Part shown: positions 8,497-16,461 of the stretch, one piece after another
Layout of the letters: each line of letters opens with the position of its first letter
How positions within the stretch are numbered: position 1 is the first letter of the stretch
NCBI RefSeq assembly: GCF_039535785.1
Contig: NZ_BAAAXV010000012.1
Location: 496,001-560,000 of the forward strand
DNA length: 64,000 nucleotides
Direction: 5' to 3'
DNA from: Nonomuraea helvata
Lineage (GTDB): Bacteria; Actinomycetota; Actinomycetes; Streptosporangiales; Streptosporangiaceae
Notes under the pieces: generated by a model
The model's input: only the letters and a program-made list of their open reading frames with translations
Told to the model about the DNA's origin: nothing
Databases searched by the model: none
Program-made: the position numbers and the translations under genes

Positions 8497-9242
8497 CGCC
8501 GCTCGCAGCGCTCGACATCCTGCGGGCTGGCCACTGGGTCGATCTGACCCACGCCTTCCACCCCGGCATCCCGCACTGCCCGAGCTTCGAACCCGAACAA
8601 CGCACCGTCGTCTACGACCACGCGCCTCGTAACGGCACACGCGGGTCAGGGTTCCTGGCCCACGAGTACCGGCACGTCGGCCAGTGGGGCACCCACGTCG
8701 ACCCACCCGCGCACTTCGTCCCGGGCCTGCGGTTCCAGGACCAGATACCGGTCACCGAGATGATCCTGCCGCTGGTCGTCCTCGACATCCACGAACAGGC
8801 CGCGGCCGACCCGGACTACTGCGTCACCGCCGCCGACCTGGCCGGCTGGGAGGCCCGGCACGGCCCCGTGCCGCCCGGCTCATTCGTCGCCCTGCGCACC
8901 GACTGGTCCCACCGCTGGCCCAGCCAGGAACACATGATCAACGCCGACGCCGACGGCATCTACCACTACCCCGGCTGGAGCCACGAGGTGCTCGTGACGT
9001 TGTTCGAAGAACGCGACGTCACCGCCTGCGGACACGAGACCACGGACACCGACCCCGGAATCATCGTCAGTCAGGGACAGGCGCCTCTCGAGCACTACGT
9101 TCTGGCCCAAGACCGCTACCAGATCGAGCTGCTCACCGGACTCGATCAGATCCCCGAACACGGCGCCGTCATCGTCGCCACCTGGCCCAAGGCACAGAAC
9201 GGCTCCGGCTTCCCCGCCCGCGCCTTCGCCATCTGCCCCTGA
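8493..9242 (+). CDS. Metal-dependent cyclase/kynurenine-formamidase-like hydrolase
   Basis: A 249-residue protein of the putative cyclase family. The signature metal site is HVGQWGTHVDPPAHF, preceded by DLTHAFHPGIPHCPSFEP, and a later conserved segment reads GHETTDTDPGI. Family members open amides or lactone-like rings (kynurenine formamidase, isatin hydrolase). In this operon a hydrolytic, ring-opening step that supplies a hydroxy-acid to the kinase is plausible. It overlaps the dehydrogenase stop by 4 bp (ATGA) and is 9 bp ahead of the TIM-barrel gene. Confidence 0.82.
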   Translation: MTPLAALDILRAGHWVDLTHAFHPGIPHCPSFEPEQRTVVYDHAPRNGTRGSGFLAHEYRHVGQWGTHVDPPAHFVPGLRFQDQIPVTEMILPLVVLDIHEQAAADPDYCVTAADLAGWEARHGPVPPGSFVALRTDWSHRWPSQEHMINADADGIYHYPGWSHEVLVTLFEERDVTACGHETTDTDPGIIVSQGQAPLEHYVLAQDRYQIELLTGLDQIPEHGAVIVATWPKAQNGSGFPARAFAICP

Positions 9243-9251
9243 GGGAGCCCC

Positions 9252-9953
9252 ATGGACTTCATCTTCATGCTCACCCGCGACGACATGACCGTACGCGACT
9301 GCCTCGAACTCCTCGACAGTCTCGGCGATCTCCACCTCGCGCACCTGGGCTTCAAGGACGTCGGCGTCGACCCCGCCACCCTCACCCGGCTACACCGCCG
9401 CATCAAGGACACCGGCGCAGCCAGCTACCTCGAAGTGGTCAGCACCAGCCGCGACCGCGCCCTCAACTCGGCCCGGATGGCCGTCGACCTGGGCGTCGAC
9501 TGGCTCATGGGCGGCACCTGGATACCCGAAACGCTCGAACTCCTCGACGGCACCGGCATCGGCTACCTGCCTTTCCCAGGAACCCCGACCGGCCATCCCA
9601 CCCGGCTCGGCGGCACCCCACAGCAAGTAGCCGAACACTGCCGCCGCTTCGAGCAGGCCGGTTGCGCCGGCGTCGACCTGCTCGCCTACCGCGCAACCGA
9701 CGCCGCCCCACTCGATCTCGTACGCGCCGCCCGCCGGGCCACCTCGGGCCGCCTCGTCGTGGCCGGCAGCATCAGCAGCCCCGGCCAGATCCACGACCTG
9801 GCCGCAGCCGGAGCCGACGCCTTCACGATCGGCTCCGGCGCGACGACCGGCGCCTTCGAACCCCGCTCGGGAACCTTGAATGGGCAACTCACCGCCATCC
9901 TCGACGTCACCCGAACCGCCGCCACACGTCAAAGCGCGGAGGCATCACCTTAG
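9252..9953 (+). CDS. TIM-barrel phosphate-binding protein of unclear specificity
   Basis: A 233-residue beta/alpha barrel resembling HisA/HisF and 3-keto-gulonate-6-phosphate decarboxylase folds. Strand ends DVGVDP, YLEVVST, DWLMGGTW, GVDLLAY and, near the C-terminus, LVVAGSISSPGQI and AFTIGSGATTG mark the barrel and its phosphate-binding loops. A ribosome site (GAGGGAG) lies about 6 nt before the ATG. As the last gene of the coupled operon it may be an isomerase, aldolase or decarboxylase acting on the phosphorylated product. No catalytic residue could be assigned with confidence. Confidence 0.7.
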   Translation: MDFIFMLTRDDMTVRDCLELLDSLGDLHLAHLGFKDVGVDPATLTRLHRRIKDTGAASYLEVVSTSRDRALNSARMAVDLGVDWLMGGTWIPETLELLDGTGIGYLPFPGTPTGHPTRLGGTPQQVAEHCRRFEQAGCAGVDLLAYRATDAAPLDLVRAARRATSGRLVVAGSISSPGQIHDLAAAGADAFTIGSGATTGAFEPRSGTLNGQLTAILDVTRTAATRQSAEASP

Positions 9954-10444
9954 GCATCGAAAACGGCCTTCAGCACACGCGCCCGGATCATGCTGTGCTC
10001 GCCATGCTCGCCGCGCTGGCAACCACGCGGCGCGTAGCGAAGGAAGCGGGGCTCAACCAACCGGTCGGCGACCTCCCGCGGAATGCGACCCTGCGCGGCG
10101 CAAAAGCGCAGGAACTCGCAGACCGTGGTGAGGTGCGCATTCACCGTCTTCCCCGTGAGCAGGTGCTGACTGCGACGGACTCTGCTCTGCTCAAGGCCCA
10201 ACTTGTATCGGGCCAGATCGCCTAGGGACACCGTTCGCCAGTCGATTCCTCGTGTGCTGCACCAGTTCAGGTACCGGCCCACCCGCGGGAGGTAGCTCCG
10301 CTGGGTGTGGGGCGATCGCCCACGCGCTCGCAGGTGCAGCGAGAAGTCGCAGGCTTCCTTGTGGATTACATAGGACTGGTCATCGACCACAACGAACGTC
10401 ACGGCGCCCGTGCTCGGGGACACGGCCCGCTCCATGTAGAACAT
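9950..10444 (-). pseudogene. Tyrosine recombinase, N-terminal core-binding part only
   Basis: The 164-residue product contains the SAM-like core-binding domain of phage-type integrases (FSLHLRARGRSPHTQRSYLP, LARYKLGLEQSR, TVNAHLTTVCEFLRFC). It stops before any catalytic segment: no R, HxLRH, LGH or Tyr motifs follow. The coding sequence ends in a 4-bp convergent overlap with the TIM-barrel gene at 9953, so a rearrangement has probably removed the 3' half. It is not expected to recombine DNA. Confidence 0.7.
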
Positions 10445-10554
10445 CCAGACTCCTGGGTCGTCTTGTGCCTCACTTCATGATCGACATTCATGAGGCACAG
10501 CGGATCGGTGCACCTGTGGCACACGTGATGCACCCCTGCAAGGCGATGCAGATA

Positions 10555-10723
10555 ACCCGTGCCGAAGTGCTCATCGATGAGGCCGTCACCCCGCCACAGA
10601 TCGCGGCCGGCTGTCGGCTGTCGGCTGTCGGGCGGATCCTGGCACTCCTACTACGACGACCAGACCGTCGACGACGCTGCCCGGCTCGACGTCGACCACG
10701 TAGTATCTGTAGCTACCGCATAG
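10555..10723 (+). pseudogene. HNH/DUF1524 nuclease remnant with a 7-bp repeat frameshift
   Basis: Translation in two frames matches the nuclease at 25.5-26.1 kb. Frame one gives RAEVLIDEAVTPPQIAAGCR (about 10558-10620), aligning with RQEALIAEAIDAPEVGAKC. The next frame gives GGSWHSYYDDQTVDDAARLD then VDHVV (10631-10710), aligning with EGVWYSYYDDQIVTDASKLD then VDHLV. The frames switch inside three tandem CTGTCGG units (10611-10631); two units would keep the frame open. The remnant stops at 10721-10723, shortly after the DVDH active-site motif, so both ends are lost. Confidence 0.75.
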
Positions 10724-10896
10724 ATCAGCGATGTTCAGGCAGGTCAGAACGTCGATGACATACCGCTGACAGTCTGACCGGGGGTGCACCTATTCGCCGT
10801 CCAAGGCTGCGAGCCGTTTACCGGATCTGCCGATGAGAGGGCTCAAGTCTCCCGCGAGCAACCGCGCGGTCCGGCCAGGGACTGCGAGCCCGGTGC

Positions 10897-11652
10897 CTAT
10901 ACCTTGCTCGCGACCACCATGTAGTTCTCGGCCTCAAGATCGAACGTGCTCACTTCCGTCCGGAGTCCGACCCGGTGCAACTCGACTTCGAGTTCCTCGT
11001 ACCGGTAGGGCCAGCAGGACAGCAGTTCCGAGCGGACAAGAACCAGCCCAGTCGCATCAACTTGCGCGATCGCAATCTCGATGTGGTGCTCTTCCTCCCA
11101 ATGCGGCGCAATCTCCCAGCGGTAGACCACGACGGCATCGCGACCGTTCCGGCGGACGAGTCGGTCACTGATGTCCAGCCGGGAACCTCTGGCCCTCACG
11201 AGTTCCCAAGTGCGGGAGGTGAGCACCAAGCGCCCGCCAGGGCGCAGAAGCCGTGACATCGACTCCAGAGCAGCACCCCTGCCTCTCGCGCCCACGGCAT
11301 GGTGCAGCGAGTTACCAACGCAGAACACCATGTCGAACGTGTCGTCCTCGAAGTGGTCGGGCAACTCTTGCCAGTCCGCCCGCACTGTCCGGACAGATGC
11401 CTTGAACTGCTCAGACAACTCCGCAGTCCGACGAACCATCGCTTCGCTGGCGTCCGTTGCGACAACCTGCATGCCACGACCGGCGAGGCCAACCGCCAAC
11501 TGTCCGGTTCCGCACGAACAATCGAGGACGTGAGCGTTCGACGGGAGGAGACTGAGGACGTCATCGAACGACGCAGCGAACTCGGCCGGAGCCAACTTTG
11601 CATCCGAGATGAGCCACTCGTACACCTCGGCAAGCGCGTTATAACCCGTCAC
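10897..11652 (-). CDS. Class I SAM-dependent methyltransferase
   Basis: A 251-residue Rossmann methyltransferase. The GTG at 11652 is chosen over one at 11670 because GGAGG sits 8 nt upstream. Motif I is VLDCSCGTGQLAVGLAGRG, motif II VVATDASEAMV, motif III DTFDMVFCVGNSLHH and motif IV LLRPGGRLVLTSR. The C-terminal half has the beta-rich EEEHHIEIAIAQVDATG segment typical of glycine/sarcosine N-methyltransferase-like enzymes. The substrate is unknown. It stands alone between remnants, with no operon partner. Confidence 0.8.
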   Translation of the reverse strand: MTGYNALAEVYEWLISDAKLAPAEFAASFDDVLSLLPSNAHVLDCSCGTGQLAVGLAGRGMQVVATDASEAMVRRTAELSEQFKASVRTVRADWQELPDHFEDDTFDMVFCVGNSLHHAVGARGRGAALESMSRLLRPGGRLVLTSRTWELVRARGSRLDISDRLVRRNGRDAVVVYRWEIAPHWEEEHHIEIAIAQVDATGLVLVRSELLSCWPYRYEELEVELHRVGLRTEVSTFDLEAENYMVVASKV

Positions 11653-11692
11653 AACTACTACCTCCGTCACGCGGCAGACTCACGGTGGGACG

Positions 11693-11914
11693 TCAGTACA
11701 TCGGCGGAGCAAGTCGGTCCACAAATGGTTTTCGCAAGGGCAGCCCGGCGGTCACCGGGCTGCGGGTGAGCGCCCGCACGGGCCGTCCGGCCGCGACGAG
11801 CCGATCGACCACGTGCCTGCCCACGGTGCCGGTCGCTCTGGTTAGGGGTGCCAGTACGAATCGCGTCACACAGCCCAAACGCGGCGGCCCGCTTGCGAGA
11901 ACGAGCGCTCCCAC
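11693..11914 (-). pseudogene. NAD(P)H-binding (NmrA-like) N-terminal fragment
   Basis: A 73-residue reading frame includes TRATGTVGRHVVDRLVAAG followed by RPVRALTRSP, the first beta-alpha-beta unit of atypical short-chain/NmrA reductases (usually TGATGTVGRHVVD). It ends after about 45 residues of homology, whereas family members have about 280. The rest of the gene is absent, so this is a truncated leftover. Confidence 0.6.
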
Positions 11915-11962
11915 AAGTAACCTTTGAGGCTTCTGCGGAGCGCCTCACTGCCGGGTACAGCG

Positions 11963-11995
11963 CCAGGCCCCGCTGCGGCATGCGACGGGGCCTGG
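11963..11995 (-). terminator. Hairpin downstream of arsI
   Basis: A perfect 10-bp stem (CCAGGCCCCG and CGGGGCCTGG) with a 13-nt loop lies 22 bp past the arsI stop. There is no clear U tract, which is common for actinobacterial terminators. Confidence 0.5.
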
Positions 11996-12016
11996 TCGCG
12001 TTACGGGCAGGCCCAG

Positions 12017-12490
12017 TCAGCAGCAGCCAGCTCCGGTGGTAGCCGGCGTTATCTGGCCGTCGGCCGGGCCGCAGGCGCACGGAGCGGCGGGCTCGGTGGT
12101 GACGGCGGACTTGCCGAGGGTGCCGGCGTCGGCCTTGACCACGTACACCTCCCAGGGTTCGGCGCCCGGGCCGCGCACCCAGACCTTGTCCTGTAGGGCG
12201 TAGCAGCAGGAGGTGTCGTTCTCGGCGAACGTGGCCAGGCCGGCCTGCTTGAGCCGCTCGGTGGCGGCGCTGACGTCGTCGGTCGAGGAGACTTCGACGC
12301 CGAGGTGGTCCATGACGGTCTCCTGGCCTTGCTCGCCCTCCAGGAGCACGAGCTTGAACGGGGGCTCGGCGATGGCGAAGTTGGCGTAGCCGGGGCGGCG
12401 CTTGGCCGGCTCGACCCCGAACAGCTTGGTGTAGAAGGCGATCGAGCCTTCCAGGTCGCCGACGCGCAGGGCGAGTTGAACGCGGGACAT
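12017..12490 (-). CDS. arsI: ArsI/CadI-family VOC dioxygenase (C-As lyase type)
   Basis: A 157-residue vicinal-oxygen-chelate protein. The predicted Fe(II) ligands of characterised ArsI enzymes are present as Gln5, His62 and Glu114, and the vicinal cysteines that bind trivalent arsenicals as Cys95-Cys96 (NDTSCCYALQDKVWV). ArsI splits the carbon-arsenic bond of methylarsenite and related organoarsenicals; the CadI name comes from cadmium induction of mycobacterial homologues. A cysteine-rich tail (CACG and a final CC) may help capture metalloid. It is divergent from arsR across an operator region, so induction by arsenic is expected. Confidence 0.85.
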   Translation of the reverse strand: MSRVQLALRVGDLEGSIAFYTKLFGVEPAKRRPGYANFAIAEPPFKLVLLEGEQGQETVMDHLGVEVSSTDDVSAATERLKQAGLATFAENDTSCCYALQDKVWVRGPGAEPWEVYVVKADAGTLGKSAVTTEPAAPCACGPADGQITPATTGAGCC

Positions 12491-12512
12491 GGTGATCTCC
12501 CCTCGAAGCGGG

Positions 12513-12585
12513 CTATATCGACAGAGGTCGATATAGGGGAGGTTGCCACCGTGATTAGACGACTGTCAACATAGACGTATGTCGA
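12513..12585. promoter_or_regulatory. Two ArsR-type operators between arsI and arsR
   Basis: The first (12513-12536) has perfect 10-bp arms, CTATATCGAC and GTCGATATAG, separated by AGAG. The second (12566-12585) has 8-bp arms, TCAACATA and TATGTCGA, with one mismatch and a GACG spacer; its right arm covers the arsR ATG. Both share the (T)CGACATA-like half-site and 4-bp spacing, as expected for one ArsR dimer binding each. Confidence 0.7.
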
Positions 12586-12962
12586 ATCAGATATTGCCGG
12601 TGTTCCCCGCCGATGCGGGCTGCTGCGCCCCAATGGTCCGCGAGCCGCTGGCCGAGGACGACGCCGCCGAGCTGGCACGGATGTTCAAGGCGCTGTCCGA
12701 CCCGGTCCGGTTGCGGCTGCTGTCCCTGATCGCCTCACACGAGAGCGGCCAAGCGTGCGTGTGCGACCTGACCGGCCCGTTCGACGTGTCCCAGCCGACC
12801 ATCTCCCATCACCTCAAGGTGCTGCGCGAGGCTGGCCTGGTCGGCTCGGAACGGCGCGGCACGTGGGTGTACTACTGGGTGATCCCGACCGCGCTGAACC
12901 GGCTGTCCGGTCTACTCCAGACCCCCGCGCAGATGTCGATCCCGACAGGGTCGGGCGCGTGA
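12579..12962 (+). CDS. arsR: ArsR/SmtB-family arsenic-responsive repressor
   Basis: A 127-residue winged-helix repressor. After an N-terminal Cys pair (Cys15-Cys16) comes the HTH domain (MFKALSDPVRLRLLSLIA, QPTISHHLKVLREAGLV). The metalloid site at the start of the DNA-contacting region is Cys60-Val-Cys62 in ACVCDLT, the usual ELCVCDL motif of ArsR. The start has no ribosome site and lies inside an operator, suggesting a leaderless autoregulated message. It is coupled by a GTGA overlap to the aquaporin gene. Arsenite binding should release both this operon and arsI. Confidence 0.92.
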   Translation: MSNQILPVFPADAGCCAPMVREPLAEDDAAELARMFKALSDPVRLRLLSLIASHESGQACVCDLTGPFDVSQPTISHHLKVLREAGLVGSERRGTWVYYWVIPTALNRLSGLLQTPAQMSIPTGSGA

Positions 12963-13723
12963 ACCTGCCGCTCGGGCGGCGCCTGGCCGCCGAGACGGTC
13001 GGCACCGCGCTACTGGTGGCCGTCGTGGTCGGCTCGGGCATCCAGGCCGACCGGCTCAGCTCGGATGGCGGCGTGGAGCTGCTGGCCAACGCGCTGGCCA
13101 CGGTGCTGGGCCTGGGTGTGCTGATCGCTTTGCTGGGCCCGGTCTCCGGTGCGCACTTCAACCCGGTGGTGTCCCTGGCCGCCTGGTGGCATGGCCGCCG
13201 CGAGCCCGCCGGCCTGGCGCTGCGGGAGGTGGCCGCCTATGCGGGTGCGCAGACAGGTGGGGCGGTCGCCGGGGCGCTGCTGGCCAACGCCATGTTCGAT
13301 CTGCCGGTGGTGGACTGGTCGACCCGCGAGCGCTGGGCCGGCCACCTGTGGCTGGCCGAGGCGGTGGCCACCGCCGGGCTGATTCTGCTCATCTTCGGCC
13401 TTGCCCGGACCGGCCGGGCACAGGTGGCGGCGCCGGCTGTGGCCTGCTACGTCGGGGCGGCCTACTGGTTCACCTCCTCCACCAGCTTCGCCAACCCCGC
13501 CGTCACCATCGGCCGGGCCTTCACCGACACCTACGCGGGCATCACCCCCGCCTCGGTCGGCCCGTTCATCGCCGCCCAACTGCTGGGCTGCCTCATCGGC
13601 GTGAGCCTGGTCGCGCTGCTGTTCCCCGCCATCCCCGACGGCGCCCAGGCCGCCACCACCGCCCTGGCGGCCCAACCTGCCGCCGCTGATGCAGTCGCCG
13701 AGCTGGAAAGGTCGCGCCCGTGA
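12959..13723 (+). CDS. Aquaporin/MIP-family channel of the ars operon
   Basis: A 254-residue membrane protein with six hydrophobic segments and the two pore half-helices HFNPVVSLA and FANPAVTIGR. The GTG at 12959 overlaps the arsR stop; upstream in-frame starts lie inside arsR. In Sinorhizobium meliloti the aquaglyceroporin AqpS replaces an arsenite pump: ArsC makes arsenite, which leaves down its gradient. The same arrangement is seen here, arsR-channel-arsC with no arsB or acr3 in the locus. NPV instead of NPA in the first half is a common MIP variant. Confidence 0.85.
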   Translation: MNLPLGRRLAAETVGTALLVAVVVGSGIQADRLSSDGGVELLANALATVLGLGVLIALLGPVSGAHFNPVVSLAAWWHGRREPAGLALREVAAYAGAQTGGAVAGALLANAMFDLPVVDWSTRERWAGHLWLAEAVATAGLILLIFGLARTGRAQVAAPAVACYVGAAYWFTSSTSFANPAVTIGRAFTDTYAGITPASVGPFIAAQLLGCLIGVSLVALLFPAIPDGAQAATTALAAQPAAADAVAELERSRP

Positions 13724-14142
13724 ATACTGCCGTCCCGTCCGTGCTGTTCGTCTGCGTGCACAACGCCGGCCGATCCCAGATGGCCGCCGCGTTCCTCACC
13801 CACCTGGCGGGCGACCGCATCCGCGTCCGCTCCGCCGGATCGGCCCCCGCCGACCAGGTCAACCCGTCCGTGATCGAGGCGATGCGCGAGGCCGGCATCG
13901 ACATCTCCGCCGAACTGCCCAAGGTGCTCACCACCGAGGCCGTCCAGGCCAGCGACGTCGTCATCACCATGGGATGCGGCGACGCCTGCCCGATCTTCCC
14001 CGGCAAACGCTACGAGGACTGGAAGCTCGACGACCCGGCCGGGCAAGGCATCGCCGCCGTGCGGCCCATCCGCGACGAGATTGAAACCCGCGTCCACGCC
14101 CTGATTCGCGACCTCCTGCCTGACATGGGAGACCCGGCATGA
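13720..14142 (+). CDS. arsC: Arsenate reductase (low-molecular-weight phosphatase fold)
   Basis: A 140-residue protein starting at a GTG that overlaps the aquaporin stop. The P-loop is CVHNAGRSQM with catalytic Cys12 and Arg18. Cys86 and Cys90 in MGCGDACPIFPGKRYEDW are the likely resolving cysteines, followed by the conserved DDPAGQ. It reduces arsenate to arsenite using thioredoxin or mycothiol; the sequence alone does not decide which. Its product would be handled by the neighbouring channel. Confidence 0.92.
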   Translation: MNTAVPSVLFVCVHNAGRSQMAAAFLTHLAGDRIRVRSAGSAPADQVNPSVIEAMREAGIDISAELPKVLTTEAVQASDVVITMGCGDACPIFPGKRYEDWKLDDPAGQGIAAVRPIRDEIETRVHALIRDLLPDMGDPA

Positions 14143-14639
14143 CCAGCACCGTCCAGATCACCGCCATGACGGCCGAGCACGCCGACCAGGTCCTGGCCAT
14201 CTACCAGCTCGGCATCGACGAGGGACACGCCACCTTCGAGACCCAAGCCCCCACCTGGGACCAGTTCGACGCCGCCAAGCTGCCCGCACACCGCCACGTC
14301 GCCCTCGACCACACCGGGCAGGTGCTCGGCTGGGTCGCGGCCACCGCAGTCTCCGACCGATGCGCCTACGCCGGCGTCGTGGAGCACTCCGTCTACGTCC
14401 ACCACCACGCCCGGGGCCGCGGCGCCGGCACGGCCCTGCTCGGCGCTCTGGTCGCCTCGACCGAGGCTGCCGGAATCTGGACGATCCAGTCCGGGATCTT
14501 CCCCGAGAACACCGCCAGCCTCGCCCTGCACGCCCGCGCCGGCTTCCGCGTCATCGGCACCCGCGAGCGGATCGGCTGCCACCACGGCGTCTGGCGCGAC
14601 GTCGTCCTCATCGAACGCCGCAGCCCCCGCATCTCCTGA
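14139..14639 (+). CDS. arsN1: GNAT acetyltransferase, ArsN1/phosphinothricin-type
   Basis: A 166-residue GNAT enzyme with AEHADQVLAIYQLGIDEGHA at the N-terminus, EHSVYVHHHARGRGAGTALL as the acetyl-CoA loop (RGRGAG) and NTASLALHARAGFRVIGTRE in motif B. These features are typical of phosphinothricin N-acetyltransferases. In ars operons this family (ArsN1) acetylates arsinothricin, the arsenic analogue of phosphinothricin. Its ATGA overlap with arsC and last position in the operon support that role. Specificity between the two amino acids cannot be told from sequence. Confidence 0.8.
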   Translation: MTSTVQITAMTAEHADQVLAIYQLGIDEGHATFETQAPTWDQFDAAKLPAHRHVALDHTGQVLGWVAATAVSDRCAYAGVVEHSVYVHHHARGRGAGTALLGALVASTEAAGIWTIQSGIFPENTASLALHARAGFRVIGTRERIGCHHGVWRDVVLIERRSPRIS

Positions 14640-14793
14640 AGAGGGGCCCGCTAACCAGGCAACTTGTGAAAAACCAGCCCCGGTTCCCGCACGTTTACGA
14701 CCAGTAGAGCAGTGTCTCCGTGGGTGTCCGGCGCTGTGGCGGCCCGCTGGAGCCCTAGCAGTTTCGAGGAGCCGTGACCTCCGGCGATGCCGC

Positions 14794-16461
14794 TCATTTA
14801 GGCCGTATGACGCGATTCTTACCAGTGGGCCTAGCTCCTCCGTCCAGCCTGGGTGCGGTGGCCCAGAACCGGCAGTGATGGGTGGTGCTCGCGTCCACGG
14901 GTGAGATGCCTCGGGGCGCGGAGTCGAGGGCCTGGGTGGACGGGTACGCCTGCCACCGGGGCAGGCCGGCATGGTTGGGGTCGCCCGTGGCGGCGAACGT
15001 GCTCCAGTAGCGGATCATCTGCGCCGACAGGTGCCGCTGCGCCGGGCTGAGGGCGATGGACGTGCTCTCGATGTCGAAGAGCATGGGGAGCTCCGAGCCG
15101 TGGTAGGCGCCGGTCGGGTAGCCCTTGGGGAACAGGCCGAGGATGTCCGGCACGTCAGGGTCGGCGAACTCGAAGCCGTAGACGGGCACGTGCCGGGCCA
15201 GCAGCTTGCTCGCGGTGAGGGTGGGGCACACCCAGCCGGCGTCCGTGCCGACGGCGGCCCAGGCGAGCGCAGCCGCGGAGCCGGCTCCATCGGGGCCGGT
15301 GGAGTCGCGGGTGTAGGCGCGGGGCGGGTACTCGGCGTACACACGCCGGGCCTGGCGGGCACCGAAGGTGGTGGTCAGCAGCGCCCGGTAGCGGGCGTCG
15401 TCGATCGGTTGTTCCAGTTCGAAGAGCCGGGTGAACAGGCGGTGCTCGTGGCGGGTGTTGCCCTGCATCACGGGCACGCGGTGGAAGTCGCCCGAGCGCA
15501 GTGCCGCGGCCGGGTCGGCGGGCAGCACCGGGGTGCCGTAGGCGGGCTGGGTGAAGCGGCCGTTGAGGGTGAGGAGCTTCCCGGTGTCCAGGCTGCGCAG
15601 GCACGTGGTCGCTCGCGCTCCCGCGCAGCCCAGTTCCCCGGCGGCCTTGGTGCCGCGAGCCTCGATGTCCGCGCGTGAGGCCCAGTAGGTGATGGCCTCC
15701 AGGCCGGGCGCCATGACGTTCTTGGGCCAGCGTTGCAGGCAGGAGCCGCTCTGGATGATGGCGCGGTGGAACAGGCCCGCCGCCTGGGGCGAGGTGAGCT
15801 GGGCGCAGACGCTCGCTCCGCCGGAGGATTGGCCCATCAGCGTGACCGTGCGCGGGTCTCCGCCGAACGCGGCGGCGTTGGCTCGCACCCAGCGCAGCGC
15901 GGCCTGCTGGTCGGCCAGGCCGTAGGATCCCGAGCCGGGCAACTTCGGGTGGCCGAAGAAGCCGAACACGCCGAGCCTGGAGTTGACGGTCACCACGACC
16001 ACGCCGCCGGTGGCGGCCAGGCGGCGGGCGTCGAAGTCGCTGCCGGCGCCGGAGCTGAACGCGCCGCCGTGCAGGTAGACCAGAACCGGCCGCCGCCCGG
16101 CGCTCTTGCCGCTGGGGGTGGTGACGTTCAGGTAGAGACAGTCCTCCGATGAGCGTGCCGCGACCGCGCCCTGCTCGTCGAGCTGCGCGCACGCCGGCCC
16201 GGGGCGTCGCGCGTCACGCACCTGGCTCCAGGGCCGGGGGCGCACCGGGAGGGTCCAGCGCCGTGCCCCCGTCGGCGGCTGGGCGTACGGAATTCCCTGA
16301 TAGACCCGTACGCCCTGCTCGGCGACGCCGCGCACCGGCCCCAGGTCGGTCTGCGCAACCGGGTCCCTCGCGTCCGCGGCCCCGCACATCGACATGACCA
16401 GCGCAAGCGCCGCCAACGCCGCCATCACCCGCGCCGGCAGCCTTGCTGACAGCCGCCTCAT
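14794..16461 (-). CDS. Secreted type-B carboxylesterase
   Basis: A 555-residue alpha/beta hydrolase with a Sec signal peptide (residues 1-31, ending near ADARDP). Family marks are EDCLYLNV (106-113), the oxyanion-hole HGGAFSSG (131-138) and the nucleophile elbow GQSSGG with Ser212. A late His-containing YHGSELPMLFD segment provides the usual catalytic His region. It should cleave carboxylic esters outside the cell. Its start overlaps the stop of the upstream gene at 16458-16461 (ATGA), so the two are co-expressed. Confidence 0.85.
   Translation of the reverse strand: MRRLSARLPARVMAALAALALVMSMCGAADARDPVAQTDLGPVRGVAEQGVRVYQGIPYAQPPTGARRWTLPVRPRPWSQVRDARRPGPACAQLDEQGAVAARSSEDCLYLNVTTPSGKSAGRRPVLVYLHGGAFSSGAGSDFDARRLAATGGVVVVTVNSRLGVFGFFGHPKLPGSGSYGLADQQAALRWVRANAAAFGGDPRTVTLMGQSSGGASVCAQLTSPQAAGLFHRAIIQSGSCLQRWPKNVMAPGLEAITYWASRADIEARGTKAAGELGCAGARATTCLRSLDTGKLLTLNGRFTQPAYGTPVLPADPAAALRSGDFHRVPVMQGNTRHEHRLFTRLFELEQPIDDARYRALLTTTFGARQARRVYAEYPPRAYTRDSTGPDGAGSAAALAWAAVGTDAGWVCPTLTASKLLARHVPVYGFEFADPDVPDILGLFPKGYPTGAYHGSELPMLFDIESTSIALSPAQRHLSAQMIRYWSTFAATGDPNHAGLPRWQAYPSTQALDSAPRGISPVDASTTHHCRFWATAPRLDGGARPTGKNRVIRPK

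Noticed and set aside
8684-10225. A 513-residue plus-strand ORF
   Set aside because: Arg/Pro/His-rich shadow of the cyclase and TIM-barrel genes, which carry clear family motifs in another frame.
10611-10631. CTGTCGG repeats as a CRISPR-like or regulatory array
   Set aside because: Only three head-to-tail 7-bp units without spacers; explained as a slippage repeat in a broken gene.
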